Shown here: positions 44,318-52,653 of the stretch, in pieces
Layout of the letters: each line of letters begins with the position of its first letter
Numbering within the stretch: position 1 is the first letter of the stretch
From: Sphingomonas sp. Ag1
GTDB taxonomy: Bacteria > Pseudomonadota > Alphaproteobacteria > Sphingomonadales > Sphingomonadaceae
Assembly (NCBI RefSeq): GCF_000980895.1
Contig: NZ_LAZX01000079.1
Span: 1 to 55,309, forward strand
Reading direction: 5' to 3'
Length of the DNA: 55,309 nt
Program-made: the position numbers and the translations under genes
The notes under the pieces: model-generated
What the model saw: the letters and a program-made list of their open reading frames with translations, nothing else
Told to the model about the DNA's origin: nothing
The model's database searches: none

Positions 44318-44340
44318 AATCGGATCAATAGTATCCGATT
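44318..44340. repeat. Perfect 8-bp inverted repeat near the mntP riboswitch
   Basis: AATCGGAT and ATCCGATT flank a 7-bp spacer (CAATAGT). It lies 18 bp upstream of the riboswitch on the mntP strand, where the mntP promoter should be, and about 70 bp before the lipoprotein gene on the other strand. A protein operator is the likeliest meaning. Confidence 0.45.
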
Positions 44341-44411
44341 TGGTGCCTGGCGACCAAGGTGTGCCTGCCGTTCAGCTCTGATCGTCTACGACGCGGGGCC
44401 AACAAGGGCTG

Positions 44412-44795
44412 ATGACGATGAAAAGCACGATCTGCGCGGGGATTGCAGCGCTTGTGGCGCTGGGTGGCTGTGCGTCGATGCGCCCGGTGGAAGGGCCGGT
44501 GAGGCTGGGGCAAGTGGCCTATGTCGATGGGCCGCGCGTCCGCGTGGATGAGATTATCGAGGACAGTCGCTGCCCGAGCGACTTGCTGTGCGTCTGGGCC
44601 GGCCGCCTGATCGTGCGGGCAACGGTACTGGGCGGCGGATGGGAAAAGCAGCTCAGGATGACGCTGGGCGAGCCTGTCGCTGTGGCGGACGGCGCGCTGA
44701 CGCTTATCACCGCGACCCCGGTGCCGACGCGGCGGAAGCCCGTTGGAATGCCGGAGCCTTACCGCTTCACCTTCGCCTTTCAGGGCGGGCTGTAG
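44412..44795 (+). CDS. Small lipoprotein of unknown function
   Basis: 127 residues. MTMKSTICAGIAALVALGGCASM ends in a lipobox (LGGC, Cys20), so it is exported and lipidated. The mature part has RVDEIIEDSRCPSDLLCVWAGRLIVRATV, a pattern (D-x-R-C-P-x-x-x-x-C-x-W-A-G) that recurs in small bacterial lipoproteins of unknown role; the two cysteines probably form a disulfide. The tail is beta-rich (GALTLITATPVPTRRKP, YRFTFAFQGGL). A second ATG follows two codons in. Confidence 0.82.
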   Translation: MTMKSTICAGIAALVALGGCASMRPVEGPVRLGQVAYVDGPRVRVDEIIEDSRCPSDLLCVWAGRLIVRATVLGGGWEKQLRMTLGEPVAVADGALTLITATPVPTRRKPVGMPEPYRFTFAFQGGL

Positions 44796-44817
44796 AACAG
44801 GGTGCGCCCTAGGAGCC

Positions 44818-45700
44818 TTAGCCAGCTGCCGCGTTCTTGGGCGTCGGCGCTGACCCGGCGAGCCTCAGGATGCGATCGAGCAATTTTTCGTGGATCGGCC
44901 TGCCGCCGAGCAAATAGGCCGTGAAATTGGCCGCAAGGCAGGTGGCGAGCAACGGCAGCGACAGGGGGTAAGCATTGGTCAGTTCCAGCGTCAGGACGAC
45001 CCTAGCGGCGAGCGGACAGAGGCGGTGAACAAGCCGCCCATCGGCGCGATGACAAAGGCGCTGGTCGCGGAGCTGCCATCCGGCAGGAACGCACTGGCGG
45101 CACGGGCAAAGGCGACGCCGACGCAGGCGGCCAGCGACAGGATTGGCGCAAAGATCCCGCCCGGCACCCCGGTCGAATAGCTTGCCACCGTGGCGCAGAA
45201 GCGTGCTGCCGCCAGCAGCAGCATGACGAGCACGCCCGCCTGCGCGCTCGCCCAGCCCGGGATCATTGCCTCACCATCGGTGACCGCCTGCGGCACCAGC
45301 GCCACCAGTGCGCCCATCGCCAGCCCGATCGCGGCGAAATAGGCATAGTAGAGGCGCCTTTGGGCCGCGTCGGCAAAGGCCAATCCGCGCAGCAGCCCGG
45401 CATTGAGGAGGACGCCAAGCCCCCCCCAGGAGCCGGCCCAGCAGCACGAACAACGGCAGCATGGGCAGCAACACCTCCGCCGGACTCATCGGAAGCTCCG
45501 CGATGGTCCCGCCGATCCCGCGCGTCATCACCGTCGAAAGCACGGTGACCAGGATGACGGCCATATAAGTGCCGGTCCGCCAGGCAAACTGGCGCCGCGT
45601 TTTCCCGATCACGAACAGCACGCCGGCGACCGGCGCGTCGAAGGCGCAGGTGAGGACTGCCGCCGCCCCGGCCGCGATTGTGTTATTTGCTGACCAGCCC
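44818..45700 (-). pseudogene. ClC-type chloride channel remnant (5' truncated, two frameshifts)
   Basis: Homology to the C-terminal ~60% of a ClC family chloride channel/antiporter begins near 45695 (TIAAGAAAVLTCAFDAPVAGVLFVIGKTRR). It changes frame at an eight-C run (45419-45426; one extra base), continues with LAFADAAQRRLYYAYFAAIGLAMGAL and STGVPGGIFAPILSLAACVGVAFARA, and changes frame again near 45000 (one base lost, after TASVRSPLG). It then ends in VVLTLELTNAYPLSLPLLATCLAANFTAYLLGG and a stop at 44818. The N-terminal ~170 residues, with the first part of the ion pathway, are gone; 45701-45750 shows no trace of them. A dead gene, apparently cut by a deletion at about 45700. Confidence 0.85.
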
Positions 45701-45750
45701 CAGTGTTGTAGGAGCGCCTGTCAGTAATCACATCAGCGGAGTCGTCCGTC

Positions 45751-46062
45751 ATGTCGCTGCGACTTCCCCAGGGACTTGGGCCTTCCGTGGCGCCGGACCG
45801 GCTGAACCAAGCGTTCCAGCACGAGATCGCAGCGGAAAAGGCAGCGTCGCTCGGTCGGTCGGGGAAAAAGCTGGCGGCCACGCTGGCGCAGCTACACAGT
45901 GCCGCCGACGAGGGTGATCGCGCGACGCTGATCAAGAACGCTGCCGAGGCGGCGCATCATTATTTCATCCAGCGCGAATTGTGTGGCTTGTTCGTCCACC
46001 AGTCCATCATCGACGACTACGATATCCCGCGAGAAGTATTGGCGCAGATGGGTGCTCGTTAA
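45751..46062 (+). CDS. DUF6665 family protein
   Basis: 103 residues, all-helical and soluble: LNQAFQHEIAAEKAASLGRSGKKLAATLAQLHSA, then AALIKNAAEAAHHYFIQRELCGL-like and IIDDYDIPREVLAQMG. The ending (FxQRELCGL ... YxIPREVLxxxG) is that of the small DUF6665 family, of unknown function. It sits between the broken ClC gene and the convergent recombinase (7 bp between stops). The family name is from pattern memory. Confidence 0.75.
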   Translation: MSLRLPQGLGPSVAPDRLNQAFQHEIAAEKAASLGRSGKKLAATLAQLHSAADEGDRATLIKNAAEAAHHYFIQRELCGLFVHQSIIDDYDIPREVLAQMGAR

Positions 46063-46069
46063 GGTCAGG

Positions 46070-47137
46070 CTATAACTTGCCGACCACCTTGGCAGCGGCA
46101 TTTGACTCGACGGCGAGCGCCTGAGCGTAGCGCGCCGGCTGGGCGGGGGATTTCCAGCGCAGCGCCTGCATGATCCCGGCGAGGTCCTGCCCGCTGGCGA
46201 AGAGGTCCTGCGTCAGCCCGACGCGCGTTGAGTGCGCGGTGAGGCTCGCGCGCCAGATGTCGAAATCGGCGCTGTCGATCATTCCCAGCAGCCCCGCCGC
46301 ATGGGCCGCGTCCAGCATCGCCCTATATATAAGAGTCACGGATTGCGCGGAGAGCGCGGCGCCGACGCTCCAGATATCGGCGCCCGACTTGTCACGCGTC
46401 CGATGGAGGCGGCGAAACAGCGCGCCGTCGCTGCGCCCGCCACATGCCGCGCGCCACTCGCCCAGCGCGGTCATCGTCCTGGCGGAGAGATAAGCGTAGG
46501 CGCCCGCCCCCTCCTGATCTGCCTTGGAGCGCGGCACGAACAACCTGCCGCCGCCCGCGCCACCGCGCTCCACATGCGGCCAGCGGATCGCGACGATCTC
46601 CGAGCGTCGCAGGCCGGTGTCGAACGCAAGGCTGAGCAGCGCGCGATTACGCTGACCCGGCAGATCGTCGCCGGTCGCCGCCAGCATCGCTTCGACGCAG
46701 ACGCCGACTGGCCCGGCGGCCGCCAGCGGATCGGCAACCTCGCCGCGGAAACGCAGCCCGCGCGCCTGTCGCTGCCGCACCCCCAGCGCGCGTCGCTGCG
46801 CCTTCAGCTCAAGACGCACACGCTCGGTACGGGTGGGATCGGGTTGGTCGGCCAGCGCATGCAGCCGCGCGATCGACGCCGTATAGCGCGCCAGCGTGGC
46901 CGCCTTCTTTCCGTGATCGGCCTGATCGGCGAGGAACGTCGCGACGGTCGCAGGCAAGGCGGGCAATGTCATTAGTCCGCGTGCGGCACACCAACCGGCG
47001 AACACGCGAATGTCGGCGCGCAGCGCGCGCCACGAATTGGGGCTCATCGCGCGGCGCGCCGCATCGATCACATCGGCGTCGATCGCAACGATGCCCGACC
47101 CGGTCACGTCATCGGCAAATGGCAGCAACGCGTTCAT
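46070..47137 (-). CDS. Cre-like tyrosine recombinase
   Basis: 355 residues (Cre has 343). An N-terminal helical core-binding domain (about 20-125, SPNSWRALRADIRVFAGWCAARG) precedes the catalytic domain. Catalytic residues by alignment to Cre: Arg177 (TGLRRSEI, with Glu180), Lys205 (SKAD), His302 and Arg305 (HSTRVG), Trp328 and nucleophile Tyr337. The H-to-W (26) and W-to-Y (9) distances are identical to Cre, and HSTRVG...D....G.....IMQA..W shares about 12 of 27 positions with Cre's HSARVG stretch. Its nearest relatives are likely Cre-type and not XerC/D or phage-integrase types. A 34-bp lox-like site lies 36 bp upstream. No directionality factor or phage gene is nearby. Confidence 0.93.
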   Translation of the reverse strand: MNALLPFADDVTGSGIVAIDADVIDAARRAMSPNSWRALRADIRVFAGWCAARGLMTLPALPATVATFLADQADHGKKAATLARYTASIARLHALADQPDPTRTERVRLELKAQRRALGVRQRQARGLRFRGEVADPLAAAGPVGVCVEAMLAATGDDLPGQRNRALLSLAFDTGLRRSEIVAIRWPHVERGGAGGGRLFVPRSKADQEGAGAYAYLSARTMTALGEWRAACGGRSDGALFRRLHRTRDKSGADIWSVGAALSAQSVTLIYRAMLDAAHAAGLLGMIDSADFDIWRASLTAHSTRVGLTQDLFASGQDLAGIMQALRWKSPAQPARYAQALAVESNAAAKVVGKL

Positions 47138-47173
47138 TGTTTTCGACCGTGCGCGACGACGCGCGTCCGGTCA

Positions 47174-47207
47174 ACCGCACTAGTGATAGCGGACATTATC
47201 GCTAGTG
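47174..47207. promoter_or_regulatory. lox-like 34-bp recombination site (13-8-13)
   Basis: Left arm CGCACTAGTGATA (47174-47186), spacer GCGGACAT (47187-47194), right arm TATCGCTAGTGCG (47195-47207). The arms pair at 12 of 13 positions, and the palindrome stops exactly at 13 bp on each side. This is the geometry of loxP and the other Cre-type sites. The asymmetric spacer, which gives direction, equals loxP's GCATACAT at 6 of 8 positions. It lies in the divergent gap between the Cre-like recombinase and the pilus operon. It might also act as an operator of either gene. Confidence 0.75.
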
Positions 47208-47352
47208 CGCAGCTGCTGCTTCTCAGCGCTCTCGCACGCGTAACATTACGGATCGAAGATCGGCGATCACTCAAAGCTGCGGCGCAAAGGAATCGATCAT
47301 CTTCCGGGCCGGCAGGCAGTTGCTTGGGCTTTGTTATATAGGAGTGAAGTCC

Positions 47353-47868
47353 GTGCGCGCTTATGCTCTTGTCGCTGCCCCGATCCTGCTGTGGAGCGGC
47401 GGCGCCCACGCGCAGCTTGCATCCACCGTGACCGGCGAGCTGCAGGTGAAGCTCCTCGTCACCGCATCGTGCGAGGTTTCGGGATCCTCCAGCGGCGGGA
47501 TCGGCAGTGCGCTCCTCGATTTCGGCTCAACCCAATTGCTGCTGGACGCAATCGATGAGGATACCGGCACATCGGGCCCGAATGCATTGGAGGTGCTCTG
47601 CAACCCCGGCGTCACCTATTCGGTGACCTTTGACGCGGGGCAACATGCCACGGCGATCAGCGATCGCGCCATGCAGCTTGAAGGCGGAACCGAGCTCGTT
47701 CGATACCAGATCTATTCGGATGCCGCGCGGGCCAACATCCTGTCGACCCTGTCCGGAACTGGCACCGGGACGCCCGAAGCAATCCAGGTATTCGGCCGGG
47801 TGCCGGCACAGGCTGCGCCGACGCCCGCCACCTACCGGGACGTCGTCACGGTTACGGTCTCGTTTTGA
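47353..47868 (+). CDS. Spore coat U / CsuA-like pilin subunit of an archaic chaperone-usher pilus
   Basis: 171 residues from a GTG at 47353 placed 8 nt after AGGAG. Signal peptide VRAYALVAAPILLWSGGAHA. One SCPU domain follows: KLLVTASCEVSGSSS...LLDFGSTQ, ALEVLCNPGVTYSVTFDAGQHA, LVRYQIYSDAA, AIQVFGRVPAQ and the final donor-type strand YRDVVTVTVSF. The paired cysteines (TASC, VLC) are the fold's disulfide. It is the shaft pilin of the operon, which continues with chaperone, usher and tip adhesin. It starts 11 bp before the chaperone gene. Confidence 0.92.
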   Translation: MRAYALVAAPILLWSGGAHAQLASTVTGELQVKLLVTASCEVSGSSSGGIGSALLDFGSTQLLLDAIDEDTGTSGPNALEVLCNPGVTYSVTFDAGQHATAISDRAMQLEGGTELVRYQIYSDAARANILSTLSGTGTGTPEAIQVFGRVPAQAAPTPATYRDVVTVTVSF

Positions 47869-47879
47869 AAGGTTGGACG

Positions 47880-48602
47880 ATGCGCCTGCAATCGGCATCC
47901 CTGCTCCTTGCACTTGGCGCGACGCCGGTGACAGCGCAGACCGCGCTTCGCGTTCAGCCGCTGACGGTGGAGGTGACGTCGCCGGCGCAGGCGTCCGCCG
48001 TCAGCGTGCAGAATCGTGGCGCTCGTCCCATGAACCTGCAAGTCCGCGTGTTCGATTGGACCCAGGTGAACGGCCAGGATCAGATCGCCCCCACAACCGA
48101 GGTTGTCGCGAGCCCCCCGGCGATGACGATCCCGCCGGGCGCCAGCTACACCGTCCGGATTGCGCGAACCGCCGGCCCGGTCTCCATGGGTGAAAGGAGC
48201 TACCGGCTCTGGATTGACGAGCTTCCACCGCCTGCCCGGCAGATGCCGTCGGGCGGCGGTGAGGTGGACGTCCGATTGCGCTACGACCTGCCGGCGTTCT
48301 TCCGCGACGGTGATCCGCAGCCCGCACTCGCCTGGCGGGCATATCGCTCGGGCGGGCAGTTGGTGATCGAGGCGACCAACTCCGGCCGCAGTCACGCCCG
48401 CATCGATAATCTGCGGCTCGAGGGCGCCCAGGCACCGATCAGTTTCGGGAGCGGCCTCAATGGCTATGTTCTCCCCGGCGCCACGCGGCGCTGGGTCGCC
48501 CCCGCCGGGGCGGTGCTTCCGACTGCGGATAGCAATGTGACGCTGGTCGCAGGAGTCGGCGGTCGTGAGATCAGGCAAGCGACCACGATCGCCACCCGGT
48601 GA
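47880..48602 (+). CDS. Periplasmic pilus chaperone (CsuC/PapD-like)
   Basis: 240 residues with signal peptide MRLQSASLLLALGATPVTAQ. Two immunoglobulin-like domains: the first has VSVQNRGARPMNLQVRVFDWTQVNGQDQ, a proline-rich segment (SPPAMTIPPGASYTVRIAR) and the ERSYRLWIDELPP strand that holds the pilin by donor-strand complementation; the second starts at PAFFRDGDPQPALAWRA. In the archaic pilus family these chaperones have a shorter F1-G1 loop, as here. The ATG at 47880 is preferred to TTG 47865. It overlaps the usher start by 38 bp. Confidence 0.92.
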   Translation: MRLQSASLLLALGATPVTAQTALRVQPLTVEVTSPAQASAVSVQNRGARPMNLQVRVFDWTQVNGQDQIAPTTEVVASPPAMTIPPGASYTVRIARTAGPVSMGERSYRLWIDELPPPARQMPSGGGEVDVRLRYDLPAFFRDGDPQPALAWRAYRSGGQLVIEATNSGRSHARIDNLRLEGAQAPISFGSGLNGYVLPGATRRWVAPAGAVLPTADSNVTLVAGVGGREIRQATTIATR

Positions 48603-50997
48603 GCGGTTCTTTTGTGGGATCAAGGTTGCCGTTGCCACCTGTCTCATCGTGGTATCGGGCGGTGCCGCCGCCGCACAGGAGACCCCGGCGACGCAGGACG
48701 TCGAACTTGTTCTGGCGGTGAGGGTGAACGGCAGGGTCTCACCGTTCTTGTGGCAGGTGACCCGCCTTCCGGACGGAAGCGCTGGCAATGACGGCGGAGC
48801 GTTTGCGACTGCTGGGGTTCGATCTGCGCCGCCTGGGTATCCCGCCGGGCGAGCAGTTGGTGAAGCTGGCCGACCTTCCGGGTGTCAACGTTCAGTACCG
48901 AGAGTCCACGCAGTCGCTGTCGTTCGAGGCGGGCGAAAAGGCGCTGGTTCCGGTCGTTCTTGACGAGTCCGCGCTTCAGCCACCGCTCAATCCGGACAGC
49001 GTCGAGACGAGTACCGGCGCGGTCCTCAACTATAACCTCTTCGTCGATGGCTCGCGCGCGGGGCTCCATGCGACAGGCCAATACGACTTCCGCTTCATCA
49101 GCCGGTACGGCGTTGGTCAGACCACCGGCTTTGCCAATTGGCGCCCGCCCAGCAAGGGCGGCTTCGAACATGTCCGGCTCGACACGCAATGGCGCTATGT
49201 CGACGTGCGCCGCGTGCTGGCGATGACCGTGGGCGATACGATTGCCGATGGAGGGCAGCTCGCCACCGCCTATCGGATGGCGGGCGTGCAGATCCGCCGC
49301 AACTACAATGAGCGGCCCGATCTGGTCGCCACCGCGCTGCCGGTCCTGACCGCCTCCGCCGCTGTCCCCTCGAGCGTCGATTTGTACCTGAACGGCCTGC
49401 GCTATTTTTCAGGGCAGGTCGGACGGGGCCCGTTCGAGTTCCGGTCGCTTCCCAATCTGGGCGGCGGTGCGACCGCGACGGTGGTGCTGACCGATGCCAG
49501 CGGCCGCGAGACCAAAATTACCAAACCGCTGTTCTTCGTCCCTAACCTCCTGCCGAAGGGTCGGATCGGCTTCTCGCTCGAGGCGGGTTTTCCGCGGCGA
49601 AACTGCGGGACACGGTCGTTGATTATTATCCGGATTTCGCCGCGTTGGGCACGGTCGCTTACGGCCTTTCCGACCTGCTGACCGTGCTCGGCCATGTCGA
49701 GGGTACGCGCGGCCTGTGGAATGCGAGCCTGGGGGGCATCACCCGGCTGGGGGACTGGGGCTCGCTTACCGCCGGGCTCGCCGTCAGCCGCTTCCAGGGC
49801 AGGATCGGCATCCGGCGTCGGATCGACGTTCAGGCTCGGGTGGCCGGGATCAACCTGTTCGGTGGCATCGAGGATGCCGACAGCCGCTACCAGGACATCG
49901 CCAGCGCGACGCTGACGCGCGAACAACTGACCAATCGCTCGCCCGATCTGGTCGTCGCACCGGATCCGACGCTGCCGGCGCTTCTGTCATTTTCCCGGCG
50001 GGTGAAGCGGTTCGGCGCCAATTTCTCTATCCTGCGCACCGGGGTGAACCTCAACTACGCTCATGCTCGGCTAGGGGATGATGACCTGCGGATCGCCAGC
50101 CTGTCGCTGTTCCGCCCCGTGTTCAGGCGCTCGTCGATCTGGATCAACGGGTACAAGGATTTCGGGAGCGGTCGCGACTGGGGCGTCTTTGCCGGCATCA
50201 CCTTTCCGCTGGGGCGCAGCGGATCAGCCTCCGCCTCCGTCTCGCGGACAGACCGTGGCGCGCGGCTTCAGACGCGGGCTTGGCGCTCCCCGGGGGTCAG
50301 GCGGGGATCGTTCGGCTGGACCGTGACGAGCAACCAGGCGCTGTCCGGGCCGAGCGACACCTATCGCGCCGCCAATGTCGCCTACCTTGCCCGCTTCGCC
50401 ACGCTGGAGGCGGGGATCGAGCAATATGGCGGCGACGTCCACGCCACCGCTTATGCCGAAGGCTCGATCGTCGCCATGAACGGCATTTATGCCGCCCCGC
50501 GCATCGACACGAGCTTTGCCGTGGTCACCGGAGCCGGAGCCAACACTCCGGTGTTGTCGAATACCAAGCTGGTGACGCGGACGAACAAGCGCGGCGCGGC
50601 ACTGGTGACGGACCTTGATCCGCTGCAGCCCAACACCGTCTCGATCGACCCCACCCTGCTGCCGGTGGATGTGCGGCCGGCCCGTACCGACGCGGTGGTG
50701 GTGCCCGCGCCACTTGGCGGGGTGGTGATCGATTTCGGCGTGGCGCGCGAAAATAGCGCGGTCGTGGTCCTCGTCGATGCGGCGGGGCGTGTTCTGCCGG
50801 TGGGCACAACCGTCACGGTGCGGGGCGGCGGCGAGCCGACGGTCGTCGGCTATGACGGGCGGGTGTATCTCACCGGACTGGGCAGCTCAAACGAGCTCGA
50901 CGTGCAGATCGACGGGGGCGGCACCTGCGCCGCGCAGTTCGATTATCAACCCGCTGAGGGCCGGCAGGTAGAGATCGGGCCGGTCACATGCCGCTAG
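48565..50997 (+). pseudogene. Outer-membrane pilus usher (CsuD/FimD family), broken by two frameshifts
   Basis: An usher of about 800 residues spread over three frames. From GTG 48565: signal peptide and ELVLAVRVNGRVSPFLWQVTRLPDG. At ~48778 one extra base moves the frame; it continues ALAMTAERLRLLGFDLRRLGIPPGEQLVKLADLPGV ... QYDFRFISRYGVGQTTGF ... YFSGQVGRGPFEFRSLPNLGGGATATVVLTDASGRE. At ~49619 one base is lost (TCGTTGATT for TCGTTTGATT), and the last frame carries DYYPDFAALGTVAYGLSDLLTVLGHVEGTRGLW through the barrel to the C-terminal domain ending QVEIGPVTCR. All parts of an usher are there, so the breaks are recent or are sequence errors. If real, the pilus cannot be assembled. Confidence 0.88.
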
Positions 50998-51944
50998 GGT
51001 CAGCGAAGCGGCTCCTGACTCCTGTGGCGTGCCGCTGCCTGTGGCTGGCGATCATCGGCGCTATCCTCGCGATCCTTCTCGTCCCGCAGGAGGCGAAGGC
51101 CAACGCCTTTTGCCAGGCCGATCAGCCGACGCTCGATTTCGGCTCGGCCCTTACGGCACGGGGGACGATCAACTGGACCTGCACCAACTTCGACCCCACC
51201 CCCGTCGCCTTCACCTTGTGCGCCGCGATCGGCACGCCAAGCTACCCGGGAACACCGCAGCAGCCCAAGATGATCGGCAGCTCTCCCATCTTCCTGGACT
51301 TCAACGTCTATGTCGACAGTGCCGGAAACGAGCTGTGGGACAGCAGCACGCTGCTGACGGCGAACGTGGCCATTGCCGCCAATGGCAGGACATCCGGCAC
51401 CTTCACGTATTACGGGCGAATACCCCCCGGACAGGCCGCGCCCCCGGGCAGCTATTCGGCCTTCTTCTACAATACGTTGATCGGCATTCTTACCACCGGC
51501 ACAAGCATCTGCCAGCGTAACGCGCCCGATTTTTCAGGGATTGACGTGACGCTGAGCGTGCGCGCCACGTTGATCGAGGCATGCACGCTCGGCACGATCG
51601 GCGACATCGACTTTGGCGAGCTGGCGGGCTTTCGCGACCAGATCGATGCGGCGGGATCGGTGCAGCTGGTGTGCCCGCCGAACCGCGGCTGGACGCTCAG
51701 TTTCGATGGCGGGCGCCATGCCGCGGGGACCGAGCGACGCATGCAGGATGCGGACGGCAACCTTGTTCCCTATCGACTGTACCGTGATGCCGCGCGCACC
51801 GACACGTTCGCGATCGACGGGTCGGTGACGGGTGCCGGCACGGGCGCGGCGCAGACCGTTCCGGTCTATGGCCCGGTGGAGATCGGCGCGCTGCCGCCGG
51901 TCGGGCAATATTCCGATTTCGTGGTGGTCACGCTAGGTTTCTAG
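50988..51944 (+). CDS. Two-domain SCPU tip adhesin (CsuE-like)
   Basis: 318 residues. A long basic N-terminus and membrane signal (RLLTPVACRCLWLAIIGAILAILLVPQEAKA) are followed by an N-terminal adhesin-like domain (about 40-195, CQADQPTLDFGSALTARGTINWTCTNFD ... YGRIPPGQAAPPGSYSAFFYNTL) and a C-terminal SCPU pilin domain (about 200-318, IEACTLGTIGDIDFGELAGF ... ELVCPPN-like, YSDFVVVTLGF). The two-domain form matches CsuE, the tip subunit that anchors archaic pili to surfaces by hydrophobic fingers. It overlaps the usher end by 10 bp and is the last gene of the four-gene operon. Confidence 0.9.
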   Translation: MPLGSAKRLLTPVACRCLWLAIIGAILAILLVPQEAKANAFCQADQPTLDFGSALTARGTINWTCTNFDPTPVAFTLCAAIGTPSYPGTPQQPKMIGSSPIFLDFNVYVDSAGNELWDSSTLLTANVAIAANGRTSGTFTYYGRIPPGQAAPPGSYSAFFYNTLIGILTTGTSICQRNAPDFSGIDVTLSVRATLIEACTLGTIGDIDFGELAGFRDQIDAAGSVQLVCPPNRGWTLSFDGGRHAAGTERRMQDADGNLVPYRLYRDAARTDTFAIDGSVTGAGTGAAQTVPVYGPVEIGALPPVGQYSDFVVVTLGF

Positions 51945-52570
51945 CTGGTTGCAACGCCCTCGTGCGAACGCTCCAGCGCGCGCCCATAGGCGTCGCGGCC
52001 GGTGGTGCGCGCGAGGTAATCCCTAGCCGCCGGGCTGAGCGTGAGGTCGCAATGACGCTGCCCGAGCATGAAGGCGTATGTCACGGAAATATCTGCCGCG
52101 GTGAACCTGTCCCCGGCCAGATAAGGCGCCTCAGCGAGCCGCCGCTCGACCAGCGTCACGCGTTTCCGGAAGGATTGCAGGCACCAGCGCGCGGCCCAAT
52201 TGTCGCGCTCAGCCGGCGGGGCCATGAAGCGGCTGACGATGGCGGGCATCATCAGCGTCGCCAGCCCCGCCTCACCGAGGTGAAGGAACTGCTGATAGGC
52301 GGGAAAGCCGGGATCATGCGGCGCGGGGGCCAGCGGCGTCGGGCCGTGGCGGGCGAGCAGATATTCCATGATCGCGATCGATTCGACCATCGTCACCGGA
52401 CCGTCCTGCAGCACGGGGATATAGTCGGCCGGGTTGAGGGCCAGGAACTGGGGGTCGCGTTCTTCAGCCAGCATGTCGACCTGCCGCACCTCATAGGGCA
52501 GGCCCATTTCCTCCAGCAGCCAGACGACCCGGATCGAGCGCGAAATCTGTCCGCCCCAGATGGTGATCAT
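51941..52570 (-). CDS. Glutathione S-transferase family protein
   Basis: 209 residues from ATG 52570 (MITIWGGQISRSIRVVWLLEEMGLPYEV). The thioredoxin-like N-domain has the Ser/Arg G-site region GGQISRSIRVVWLLEE, NPADYIPVLQDG with cis-Pro, and VESIAIMEYLL (the glutathione-binding Glu-Ser). The helical C-domain has AGDRFTAADISVTYAF, the N-capping box of the fold. It probably conjugates or reduces small electrophiles in the cytoplasm. It overlaps the tip-adhesin stop by 4 bp from the opposite strand. Confidence 0.92.
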   Translation of the reverse strand: MITIWGGQISRSIRVVWLLEEMGLPYEVRQVDMLAEERDPQFLALNPADYIPVLQDGPVTMVESIAIMEYLLARHGPTPLAPAPHDPGFPAYQQFLHLGEAGLATLMMPAIVSRFMAPPAERDNWAARWCLQSFRKRVTLVERRLAEAPYLAGDRFTAADISVTYAFMLGQRHCDLTLSPAARDYLARTTGRDAYGRALERSHEGVATS

Positions 52571-52653
52571 GCGTCGTCCCTTCCGCCGTTGCTGCGTGCG
52601 ACCCGATCGTGGCGGGGCGATCATAGGCGTATCCGGGGCGGCGCGGTACCGCT

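Noticed and set aside
46070..47137. Possible phage or integrative-element island around the recombinase
   Set aside because: No tRNA, att direct repeats, excisionase or phage genes were seen, and the recombinase is Cre-like and not an integrase of the lambda type.
47259..47271. Inverted partial copy of the lox-like arm (AGTGATCGCCGAT on the minus strand) in the pilus leader
   Set aside because: Only the inner AGTGAT and scattered spacer bases agree; the other arm does not pair, so it is not a second recombination site.
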